A stretch of 5,399 nt of DNA from assembly GCA_003542355.1 (NCBI GenBank), contig DPKU01000053.1, positions 1-5,399 on the forward strand, written 5' to 3'. Below the pieces are notes generated by a model. It searched no databases. It was not told the origin of the DNA and saw only the letters and a program-made list of their open reading frames with translations. A program made the position numbers and the translations under genes. The stretch comes from Clostridiales bacterium. GTDB taxonomy: Bacteria; Bacillota; Clostridia; Peptostreptococcales; Anaerovoracaceae. This document shows, piece after piece, positions 1 to 5,134 of the stretch (positions are counted from its first letter, which is position 1; every line of letters begins with the position of its first letter).

Positions 1-1
1 C

Positions 2-463
2 TATGATCCATGCAACCGCCACACAGAAGACAAATGCCAGCGCATTTCGCCTCACAGCCAGTTTTTTCCCAAAGAACCGGGATTCCACAGGCAGGGTCAC
101 GACGCCAACCATCATGAGCGTGGTCACGAACATGGCGATCTGTCCGTACCCGGCGCCAGCCTCCAGCAGGGAGGCGGCCAACGGAAAGGCCACGAAGCCC
201 GGGATCAGGGTAATCGATCCCAATACGGCGGCGATCGTCATGCCGGCCAAGCCGGATTCCTGTCCGATCAACTGGGAGATGACGTCCCGGTTCAGGACCG
301 TCAGCATAATGCCGATGATGATCAGCACACTGAGAAACTGAGGCAGGATATTCTCAAAGGATTTCCAAGTCTTGCGCAAGACCAGTCGGGTCTTTGCCCG
401 ATCCTTTGCAAAGGAGAGTCCCAGAAAAGCCAGGGCGATGATATACAATGCGTAGGTGTACAT
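2..463 (-). CDS. DUF318/ArsP_1-like small permease, 3' end outside window
   Basis: The minus strand is open for 154 codons from an ATG at 463-461 to the window edge, with no stop, so the C-terminus is missing. The product is very hydrophobic. Likely membrane segments lie at about residues 3-19, 39-57, 72-97, 107-125 and 140-154, separated by short basic loops (for example KDRAKTR at 20-26 and FFGKKLAVRR at 130-139). The run GSITLIPGFVAFPLAASLL (82-100) with a Pro-Gly-Phe core, and MMVGVVTLPVE (117-127), look like the permease family known as DUF318, ArsP_1 or YraQ. Full-length members have about 300 or more residues, but half-size members of around 160 residues occur in anaerobes and this one seems to be of that kind. 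The substrate is unknown; characterised relatives include organoarsenical exporters. The start follows a GAAAGGA ribosome site (477-471). It is divergent from the metal-cluster operon, suggesting shared control. Confidence 0.8.
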   Translation of the reverse strand, partial: MYTYALYIIALAFLGLSFAKDRAKTRLVLRKTWKSFENILPQFLSVLIIIGIMLTVLNRDVISQLIGQESGLAGMTIAAVLGSITLIPGFVAFPLAASLLEAGAGYGQIAMFVTTLMMVGVVTLPVESRFFGKKLAVRRNALAFVFCVAVAWII

Positions 464-470
464 AAATGTT

Positions 471-477
471 TCCTTTC
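471..477 (-). promoter_or_regulatory. Ribosome binding site of the permease
   Basis: Read on the minus strand this is GAAAGGA, seven nucleotides before the ATG at 463-461. It supports that ATG as the start, and the hydrophobic segment begins immediately after it. Confidence 0.65.
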
Positions 478-515
478 TTTTATCAGACACGAACAGGTTG
501 TTGCCCCTCGTATCG

Positions 516-540
516 ATGCAATCAATTATATCGATTGCAT
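516..540. repeat. Inverted repeat ATGCAATC-N9-GATTGCAT, probable operator
   Basis: Two perfect 8-bp arms (516-523 and 533-540) flank a 9-nt A/T-rich centre that is itself partly symmetric. The centre contains the -10 box of the permease promoter. The heptamer TATCGAT also occurs twice in direct orientation at 511-517 and 529-535, 18 bp apart, so half-sites could be read either way. Position and symmetry fit a dimeric repressor site. The adjacent DUF134 regulator is the obvious candidate ligand, but no DUF134 operator is known to me, so the pairing is inference. Confidence 0.55.
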
Positions 541-552
541 GAAGCAAGTCAA
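525..552 (-). promoter_or_regulatory. Sigma-A-type promoter of the divergent permease
   Basis: On the minus strand a -35 box TTGACT (552-547) is followed after 16 nt by a perfect -10 box TATAAT (530-525). Transcription would start near 518, giving a leader of about 55 nt before the permease ATG. The -10 box sits inside the inverted repeat at 516-540, so a protein bound there would block or remodel this promoter. The boxes are seen directly; activity is inferred. Confidence 0.65.
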
Positions 553-570
553 CCGTATGCGAAAAAATAA

Positions 571-598
571 TTGACATATGTCGAAAAAGTGGTACTGT
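571..598 (+). promoter_or_regulatory. Sigma-A-type promoter of the six-gene operon
   Basis: A consensus -35 box TTGACA (571-576) is followed after 16 nt by TACTGT (593-598), preceded by TG at 590-591, which makes an extended -10 (TGgTACTGT). Transcription would start near 605, giving a leader of about 35 nt. The -35 box overlaps the 10-bp palindrome GACATATGTC (573-582). Its -35 lies only 18 bp from the -35 of the divergent promoter, so the two promoters stand back to back. Confidence 0.6.
573..582. repeat. Palindrome GACATATGTC over the operon -35 box
   Basis: A perfect 10-bp palindrome covers the last four bases of the forward -35 box. It does not share sequence with the inverted repeat at 516-540. 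It could be a second operator, or chance, since 10-bp palindromes are not rare. Confidence 0.3.
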
Positions 599-628
599 TA
601 ATAAGCAGGCAAGTTTGTATTGCAGAGC

Positions 629-634
629 AGGAGA
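629..634 (+). promoter_or_regulatory. Ribosome binding site deciding the start of the regulator gene
   Basis: AGGAGA lies six nucleotides before the ATG at 641. It selects this ATG over the in-frame TTG at 620, which lies upstream of the site and would add seven residues that do not fit the usual DUF134 N-terminus (M-[AS]-R-P-[RK]-K). Confidence 0.75.
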
Positions 635-640
635 GAACAG

Positions 641-1381
641 ATGTCCAGACCCAAAAAGTGCAGAAAAGTGTGTAATTTACCCCGGGTGAACGCCTTTGCC
701 CCACTGGATGATCCAGGGGTCCCAACGGATGAGATCGCCCTGATGATCGAAGAATTCGAAACAATTCGCCTGATCGACCACCAGGGACTTACACAAGAGG
801 AATGCAGTCAGTATATGAATATTGCCCGTACCACCGTGCAGCAGATCTATACCGACGCCCGGCAGAAAATCGCTACGGCGCTGGTGGAGGGGCGGTTGCT
901 TCGCATCGACGGGGGACACTACAGTTTGTGTGACGGCAAGGAAGACCGATGTGCCTGCGGCGCCTGCGTCAGAAAGAAGAGTCGGACAGACGACTCAATC
1001 GGAAGGAGTCAACAAATCATGAAAATTATGATACCGGTAGATGAAAAAAAGAACGGAACAGGGGTATGCCCCTCGTTCGGAAGAGCACCCTACTATATGC
1101 TGTTTGATGTGGCGACCCGGGAAATCGCATATTTGGACAATCCCGCCGCAGACGCACCCGGCGGAGCCGGGATCAAAGCGGCACAGTTCGTTGCGGATCA
1201 GAAGGCCGACGTTCTGCTCACACCCCGATGCGGGGAAAATGCAGGAGAAGTGCTCAAAACAGCCGGTGTTCTGCTGTTCAAAACCGTCGCAGGCTCTGCG
1301 GAAGAAAACATCGCTGCCTATGAGGCCGGTACGCTGTCACCGATCACCCAGTTTCACGAAGGATTTCACGGAAAACAATGA
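641..1381 (+). CDS. DUF134 HTH regulator fused to NifX/MTH1175-like domain
   Basis: The 246-residue product has two parts. Residues 1-95 are a DUF134 domain: the hallmark start MSRPKKCRKVCNLPRVNAF, then IEEFETIRLIDHQGLTQEE (36-54) and a sigma-region-4-like helix-turn-helix around 50-80 (ARTTVQQIYTDAR). Residues 127-246 are a NifX/NafY/MTH1175-like fold that in relatives binds metal-sulfur cofactors; visible motifs are CPSFGRAPYYMLFD (143-156) and LLTPRCGENAG (192-202), with Cys143 and Cys197 as possible ligands. The linker holds Cys97, Cys104, Cys106 and Cys109, a possible metal site. DUF134 proteins are presumed DNA binders of unknown role. I infer a cytoplasmic regulator whose output depends on a bound metal or cluster, controlling its own operon and perhaps the divergent permease. 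Its stop overlaps the next start by 4 nt (ATGA at 1378-1381). An internal start at 1019 may also be used. Confidence 0.9.
   Translation: MSRPKKCRKVCNLPRVNAFAPLDDPGVPTDEIALMIEEFETIRLIDHQGLTQEECSQYMNIARTTVQQIYTDARQKIATALVEGRLLRIDGGHYSLCDGKEDRCACGACVRKKSRTDDSIGRSQQIMKIMIPVDEKKNGTGVCPSFGRAPYYMLFDVATREIAYLDNPAADAPGGAGIKAAQFVADQKADVLLTPRCGENAGEVLKTAGVLLFKTVAGSAEENIAAYEAGTLSPITQFHEGFHGKQ
1001..1021 (+). promoter_or_regulatory. Internal ribosome site and in-frame ATG between the two domains
   Basis: GGAAGGAG (1001-1008) stands ten nucleotides before an in-frame ATG (1019-1021), codon 127 of the fusion gene and exactly the first residue of the NifX-like domain (MKIMIPVD). Initiation here would give a free 120-residue NifX-like protein ending at 1381, similar in length to the 119-residue protein at 4754-5113, which begins MKIAVA. 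The site may instead be the relic of two genes that fused. Sequence and frame are seen; use of this start is inferred. Confidence 0.45.
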
Positions 1382-2214
1382 AGATCGCAATATTGAGCGG
1401 CAAAGGAGGGACCGGCAAGACGTTTGTATCGGTGAATCTGGCCGCCGCATCCGCTTCTTCCATGTATATCGATTGCGATGTGGAAGAGCCCAACGGCCGA
1501 TTCTTTTTCCGGCCCGAAAATATCCAGACCGAAGCGATCAGCGTCCTGCTGCCCGTATTTGATGCATCTTTGTGTGACGGCTGCCGCACGTGTGTGGATT
1601 TTTGCAAATTTAATGCACTGGTGTATATCAAAGAGAAACCGCTGGTGTTTCCCGGCGTCTGTCATTCCTGCGGAGGCTGCGCTTTGGTTTGCCCGAACGG
1701 CGCTGTGTCCGAAACGCCCCGTCCCATCGGTGTGATCGAGACGGGAACAAGCGAAGGCACGGCCGTTGTGACCGGGATATTGGAACCGGGCGAGATCTCC
1801 GGCGTTCCGATCATCCGAGCCGCGCTGGACAAAGCCTCCCAGTCGGAGGGCCTTGTGGTGATCGATTGTCCGCCGGGAAGCGGCTGTGCCGTTCTGGAAA
1901 GCGTATCGGAGGCCGATTACTGCGTATTGGTGGCGGAACCCACGGCGTTTGGTCTGCACAACTTTGCCATGGTGCTGGATTTGGTTCGGCTTTTGGGAAA
2001 ACCCTGTGGTGTCGTCATCAATAAAACAGAGGGACAGTATAAAGAGTTGGAAGACTACTGTGCTTCCCATCGTGCGAATATCCTTTGCCGGATCCCCTAC
2101 AGCAGCGAACTGGCCACATGGGGTGCGAAAGCCCAGATCGCCGGGCGGGAGAACAAGGAGATGGCTGCCGTGTTTCGCGGCCTCCTGAACAAGATCGAAA
2201 AGGAGGCGGGCTGA
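1378..2214 (+). CDS. MinD/ParA-type P-loop ATPase with ferredoxin insert (first copy)
   Basis: A 278-residue cytoplasmic ATPase of the MinD/CobQ/ParA group with an inserted 2[4Fe-4S] ferredoxin. The deviant Walker A SGKGGTGKT spans residues 7-15, with signature Lys9 and Lys14. DCDVEEPN (32-39) follows. The two cluster-binding motifs are C66xxC69xxC72xxxC76 and C95xxC98xxC101xxxC105P, both intact. The Walker B/switch region is VVIDCPPGSGC (160-170), and the nucleotide-contacting INKTEG-type segment is near 213. The architecture matches the ferredoxin-containing MinD ATPases of the Desulfovibrio orange protein operons, where they associate with a Mo/Cu-cluster protein. The reaction is probably ATP-driven cluster assembly, transfer or electron delivery; the exact substrate is unknown. 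Its start overlaps the upstream stop (ATGA), with only weak ribosome sites (AAGGA at 1359, GGAA at 1370), so translation is probably coupled. It is paralogous to the next gene. Confidence 0.92.
   Translation: MKIAILSGKGGTGKTFVSVNLAAASASSMYIDCDVEEPNGRFFFRPENIQTEAISVLLPVFDASLCDGCRTCVDFCKFNALVYIKEKPLVFPGVCHSCGGCALVCPNGAVSETPRPIGVIETGTSEGTAVVTGILEPGEISGVPIIRAALDKASQSEGLVVIDCPPGSGCAVLESVSEADYCVLVAEPTAFGLHNFAMVLDLVRLLGKPCGVVINKTEGQYKELEDYCASHRANILCRIPYSSELATWGAKAQIAGRENKEMAAVFRGLLNKIEKEAG
2199..2206 (+). promoter_or_regulatory. Strong ribosome site fixing the start of the second ATPase
   Basis: AAAGGAGG inside the end of the first ATPase gene lies seven nucleotides before the ATG at 2214. It rules out the longer in-frame reading from 2085, whose extra residues are unlike the family. 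The stop and start share one base (TGATG, 2212-2216). Confidence 0.75.
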
Positions 2215-3089
2215 TGAAAAAATTGCTCATTCTCAGCGGAAAGGGCGGGACCGGAAAGACGACTGCGGCCGCTGCATTCATCGATTTTATCAAGGCTCGG
2301 GCTTTTGCGGACTGCGATGTGGATGCGCCGAATCTGCACCTGGTGGCCAAGCTTGCGGGCGCGCCGCGCACCTGGGAGTATTACGGAACTCAGAAGGCAA
2401 GGATCGATCCGAAAATCTGCACCGGATGCGGCGCATGCTATGACCATTGCCGGTTTCAGGCCATTAAAAAAAGCGGAAGCGTGTATCAAGTGGACGCATT
2501 TGCCTGTGAGGGCTGCGGCGTTTGCGAATATGTATGCCCGGTCCAGGCCGTGGCACTGACAGAGGATGTGTCAGGCATTCAAATGCTGTACACCGGTGAT
2601 GCGGTATTCTCTACAGCCCAGCTCAAAATGGGCCGCGGGAATTCGGGAAAACTGGTTTCAGCGGTCAAATCGGCTTTGTCCGAGCATGCCCCGGAAACGG
2701 ATCTGGCAGTGATCGATGGATCTCCGGGTATCGGTTGCCCGGTGATCGCTTCGGTGACGGGTGTGGACCTTGTCCTGATCGTTGCAGAACCTTCGCTGTC
2801 TGGGATCAGCGATATGAAGCGCATCGTATCGACCGCCAGGATCCTGAATGTGCCGATCGCTTTATGCGTCAACAAGTTTGATCTGTACGAAGATCACACC
2901 GACGCCATCGAAGCCTGGTGCGAGGAAGAAGACATTCCTTTCGCTGGAAGAATTCCGTACGATCACTGCGCCTCGGAAGCCATCAATCAGGGCCACAGTC
3001 TGGCGGAGACCGGTTGCCCGGCTGCCCTTGCGCTTCGGTGTGTTTTGACTCAGGTTCTGGAACTGCTGGAGGTGCAGGAATGCGGATAG
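2214..3089 (+). CDS. MinD/ParA-type P-loop ATPase with ferredoxin insert (second copy)
   Basis: A 291-residue paralogue of the preceding gene. Deviant Walker A SGKGGTGKTT occupies residues 8-17 (Lys10, Lys15), followed by ADCDVDAPNLHL (32-43). The ferredoxin insert has C69xxC72xxC75xxxC79 and C98xxC101xxC104xxxC108P, so two [4Fe-4S] clusters are expected. The switch segment is AVIDGSPGIGCPV (165-177), and CVNKFDLY marks the nucleotide-base side. The family is known as (4Fe-4S)-binding ATPases of the MinD superfamily, encoded as adjacent pairs in many anaerobes, including the Desulfovibrio orp cluster. I infer that the two copies form a heterodimer, since P-loop ATPases of this class dimerise around nucleotide. 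Conserved differences between the copies (DCPPGSGC versus DGSPGIGC) point to specialised halves and not a recent duplication. It overlaps the next gene by 10 nt (3080-3089). Confidence 0.92.
   Translation: MKKLLILSGKGGTGKTTAAAAFIDFIKARAFADCDVDAPNLHLVAKLAGAPRTWEYYGTQKARIDPKICTGCGACYDHCRFQAIKKSGSVYQVDAFACEGCGVCEYVCPVQAVALTEDVSGIQMLYTGDAVFSTAQLKMGRGNSGKLVSAVKSALSEHAPETDLAVIDGSPGIGCPVIASVTGVDLVLIVAEPSLSGISDMKRIVSTARILNVPIALCVNKFDLYEDHTDAIEAWCEEEDIPFAGRIPYDHCASEAINQGHSLAETGCPAALALRCVLTQVLELLEVQECG
3068..3072 (+). promoter_or_regulatory. Ribosome binding site of the MBL-fold gene
   Basis: GGAGG lies seven nucleotides before the ATG at 3080, inside the end of the second ATPase gene. It supports that start over an in-frame extension from 2918, which would overlap the ATPase gene by some 170 nt. 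Confidence 0.7.
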
Positions 3090-3886
3090 TCTGTTTATCG
3101 GAAAACACGTCAAGAAAGAATCTGCTCACAGAGCACGGGCTGAGCCTTTATCTGGAGACCAAAAGGCACAAGATCCTTTTTGATGTGGGACAATCCGGTT
3201 TGTTTCTGCGCAATGCGCAGGCGCTGGGCGTGGACCTGTCTGCTGTGGATCTGGCGGTGATCTCCCATGGCCACTCCGATCACGGCGGCGGGCTGGAAGC
3301 CTTTCTGTCGATCAACGATCATGCGCCCGTTTACATGAATGAATTCGCCTTGGAACGGCACTGCGCACTGCCTGAGCGGGAGATCGGACTGGATCCGAAG
3401 TTCAAAGATCACCCCAGGATCTTTCTGACTGGCGACGAAACCACGTTCGACGAAGAACTGATGATCTTTACCGGCAACCACAAACCACAGCCCTATCCCA
3501 CAGACAGCCATGGATTTACAGTCATTCGGGACGGGCAAATGGTTCGGGATGATTTTCATCACGAGCAATACCTGCTGATCAAGGATGGAGACAAAACGTA
3601 TCTGATTTCCGGATGCTCTCACAAAGGGATCCAGAATGTGATGTACTGGATGCGTTCCTGCCCTCCGGATATGGTGGTAGGCGGCTTCCATCTTTCCAAG
3701 GTTCCCGTGGATGAATCCGGCAAACCAAGACTGGACGATGTGGCCTGCACTCTGTTAGAATATCCCTCGGTGTACTACACCTGCCACTGCACCGGGATTC
3801 AACAATATCAATATTTAAAGACTCGCATGCGTGGACGACTGGAATATCTGTCTGCAGGCGATGAATGTCAATCAACAGCGAAGTAG
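3080..3886 (+). CDS. Metallo-beta-lactamase-fold hydrolase, COG1237 type
   Basis: The 268-residue protein has the metallo-beta-lactamase metal motif SHGHSDHGGG at 62-71 (His63, His65, Asp67, His68), preceded by ILFDVGQSGLFLRN (32-45) with the conserved Asp-x-Gly. Further likely metal or active-site residues are His181 in ISGCSHKGIQN (176-186), His204 in VVGGFHLS (199-206) and His236 in YTCHCTG (233-239). This order, together with the ending YLSAGDE, is typical of COG1237, whose members are often named 7,8-dihydropterin-6-methyl-4-(ribofuranosyl)aminobenzene-5'-phosphate synthase. That name is mostly carried over by homology, and a pterin-related substrate here is not proven. No signal peptide is visible, so it is cytoplasmic. 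Its position between the ATPases suggests a role in making or repairing an organic ligand or cluster precursor. It overlaps the upstream gene by 10 nt, and its stop TAG is part of the next ribosome site. Confidence 0.88.
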   Translation: MRIVCLSENTSRKNLLTEHGLSLYLETKRHKILFDVGQSGLFLRNAQALGVDLSAVDLAVISHGHSDHGGGLEAFLSINDHAPVYMNEFALERHCALPEREIGLDPKFKDHPRIFLTGDETTFDEELMIFTGNHKPQPYPTDSHGFTVIRDGQMVRDDFHHEQYLLIKDGDKTYLISGCSHKGIQNVMYWMRSCPPDMVVGGFHLSKVPVDESGKPRLDDVACTLLEYPSVYYTCHCTGIQQYQYLKTRMRGRLEYLSAGDECQSTAK

Positions 3887-3890
3887 GAGG
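3885..3890 (+). promoter_or_regulatory. AGGAGG ribosome site overlapping the upstream stop codon
   Basis: The TAG stop of the MBL-fold gene (3884-3886) supplies the first bases of a consensus AGGAGG, six nucleotides before the ATG at 3897. Terminating ribosomes would therefore be placed at the next initiation site. It also excludes the longer in-frame reading from 3831. Confidence 0.8.
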
Positions 3891-3896
3891 AAATTC

Positions 3897-4721
3897 ATGA
3901 GCGAAAATTGTTCCCAAAATTGTGAAAGCTGCAGCGAAAACTGCAACGAAAGAAAGGCTGAAAGCCTGTTGGTGCAGCCGCACGAAATGAGCCACATCAA
4001 AAAAGTGATCGCCGTCGTCAGCGGAAAGGGCGGTGTCGGAAAATCTCTGGTCACCTCATTGCTGGCCGTAATGGCCCACCGGAAAGATTATAAAACCGCT
4101 ATTCTGGATGCGGACATCACCGGTCCGTCGATCCCGAAGGCTTTTGGTCTCCACGGAAAAGCGACCGGCTCAGAAACCGGGATCTATCCGGTGCAGACGA
4201 AGCTGGGCTTGTCGGTGATGTCGTTGAATCTTCTCACAGAAAACGAAACGGATCCCGTGGTCTGGAGAGGCCCGATCATTGCCGGAACGGTGAAACAATT
4301 CTGGTCCGATGTGATCTGGGGCGATGTGGATTACATGTTTATCGACATGCCTCCGGGCACCGGCGACGTGCCGTTGACCGTATTCCAATCCATTCCCGTG
4401 GACGGCGTCGTGATCGTGGCGTCTCCCCAGGAGCTGGTGGGAATGATCGTGGAGAAGGCTGTCAACATGGCTAAAATGATGAACATTCCTGTATTGGCTC
4501 TGGTGGAAAATATGAGCTATGTGCTCTGCCCGGAGTGCAAGCATGAGCACAGCATATTCGGGAAGAGCCACATCGAAGCCATCGCAAAAAAGCATGGCGT
4601 AAACACCGTTGCCCGCATGCCTTTGGATCCTCGTTTGGCAGCAGCCAGTGATGCAGGGACCATCGAATTGTTTGACGGGGACTGGCTGGACGGGATCCTG
4701 GACGAAATCGAAAAATTATAG
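3897..4721 (+). CDS. Mrp/NBP35 (ApbC)-family iron-sulfur cluster carrier ATPase
   Basis: A 274-residue cytoplasmic P-loop ATPase. Deviant Walker A SGKGGVGKS is at 42-50 (Lys44, Lys49), LDADITGPSIPKAFGL at 70-85, and IDMPPGTGDVPLT at 149-161. VENMSYVLCPECKHEHSIFG (203-222) holds the Cys211-x2-Cys214 pair that in Mrp/NBP35 proteins binds a bridging [4Fe-4S] cluster between two subunits. The N-terminus carries an extra C5xxxC9xxC12xxxC16 motif, which may hold a second cluster; it is shorter than the N-terminal motif of eukaryotic Nbp35. Family members assemble and transfer Fe-S clusters to target proteins. An Mrp-type ATPase also belongs to the orange protein gene cluster of Desulfovibrio, so here it probably serves the NifX-like carrier encoded next. 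It starts 10 nt after the MBL-fold gene. Confidence 0.93.
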   Translation: MSENCSQNCESCSENCNERKAESLLVQPHEMSHIKKVIAVVSGKGGVGKSLVTSLLAVMAHRKDYKTAILDADITGPSIPKAFGLHGKATGSETGIYPVQTKLGLSVMSLNLLTENETDPVVWRGPIIAGTVKQFWSDVIWGDVDYMFIDMPPGTGDVPLTVFQSIPVDGVVIVASPQELVGMIVEKAVNMAKMMNIPVLALVENMSYVLCPECKHEHSIFGKSHIEAIAKKHGVNTVARMPLDPRLAAASDAGTIELFDGDWLDGILDEIEKL

Positions 4722-4722
4722 C

Positions 4723-4739
4723 CGGCGGGTCACCCGCTG
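4723..4739 (+). other. Short GC-rich hairpin between the Mrp gene and the last gene
   Basis: A seven-pair stem (4723-4729 with 4733-4739, one G-U pair) closes a three-base loop just after the Mrp stop and four bases before the AGGAGG of the next gene. There is no T-run, so it is unlikely to terminate. It could protect a processed 3' mRNA segment or tune initiation of the last gene. Confidence 0.4.
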
Positions 4740-4742
4740 CAG

Positions 4743-4748
4743 AGGAGG
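4743..4748 (+). promoter_or_regulatory. Ribosome binding site of the last operon gene
   Basis: Consensus AGGAGG five nucleotides before the ATG at 4754. Unlike the first four genes, this one is not translationally overlapped, so this site alone must set its expression. Confidence 0.8.
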
Positions 4749-4753
4749 AAATA

Positions 4754-5113
4754 ATGAAGATCGCAGTAGCAAGTATAGGAAATACGGTGTGTGCCCACTT
4801 CGGGCATTGCGAGAGTTTTCAAGTATTTATGGAACAGGAAGGCTGTATCACCAGCGCAGAAACAGTACCCAATCCTGGTCACAGACCTGGATTTTTACCG
4901 AACTTTCTGGGAGACATGGGGGTGGATGTGATCATCGCCGGCGGCATGGGCGGCGGCGCTGTGGAAATATTCAACGAGCGGAACATCGAGGTGATCGTCG
5001 GAGCCGAGGGCGACGCCCGGACCGCAGCAGAAAGCTATCTGGCCGGAGCGCTGAAAAGCACCGGGTCGGTCTGCCATTCCCATGAGCATTCGGGAGATTG
5101 CGGCACACACTAA
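4754..5113 (+). CDS. NifX/MTH1175-like metal-cluster-binding protein (ORP-like)
   Basis: A 119-residue protein of the dinitrogenase iron-molybdenum cofactor (NifX/NafY/NifB C-terminal) fold family. It starts MKIAVASIGNTVCAHFGHCESF, with the HFGHCE signature (15-20), followed by an alternating beta/alpha pattern. A Gly-rich segment IIAGGMGGGAVEIFNERNIEVI (60-81) closes the fold. It ends in a Cys/His tail CHSHEHSGDCGTH (107-119) that looks able to bind metal. The best characterised relatives are the Desulfovibrio orange protein, which carries a Mo/Cu-sulfide cluster, and the nitrogenase cofactor carriers; no nif genes are seen here. I infer a small cytoplasmic carrier or store for a metal-sulfur cluster, served by the upstream ATPases. 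It is the last gene of the operon, directly before the terminator. Whether the cluster contains molybdenum, copper or only iron cannot be read from sequence. Confidence 0.9.
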   Translation: MKIAVASIGNTVCAHFGHCESFQVFMEQEGCITSAETVPNPGHRPGFLPNFLGDMGVDVIIAGGMGGGAVEIFNERNIEVIVGAEGDARTAAESYLAGALKSTGSVCHSHEHSGDCGTH

Positions 5114-5134
5114 ACAATACATGTCAGTAGAATG

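Noticed and set aside
3..341. 112-codon forward frame at the left edge
   Set aside because: It is the antisense of the permease, whose minus-strand reading shows coherent membrane segments and a proper start.
620..640. Upstream TTG start for the regulator gene
   Set aside because: The ribosome site at 629-634 lies downstream of it and serves the ATG at 641, where the family's usual N-terminus begins.
464..640. Possible riboswitch, including a molybdenum-cofactor type, in the divergent region
   Set aside because: The leaders are only about 35 and 55 nt long and show no multi-stem structure; the symmetry fits protein operators better.
1041..1562. 173-codon forward frame across the regulator/ATPase junction
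   Set aside because: It is an out-of-frame shadow of two well-supported genes, with a composition rich in Arg, Pro and Ser typical of shifted reading.
1366..2070. 234-codon open frame on the minus strand
   Set aside because: It lies wholly antisense to the first ATPase gene, whose motifs are intact, and its translation resembles no known family.
3110..3691. 193-codon open frame on the minus strand
   Set aside because: It is antisense to the MBL-fold gene, with no ribosome site or recognisable motif.
4170..4595. 141-codon minus-strand frame, His-rich
   Set aside because: It is a shadow of the Mrp gene; the apparent histidines come from reverse-read Met, Val and Asp codons.
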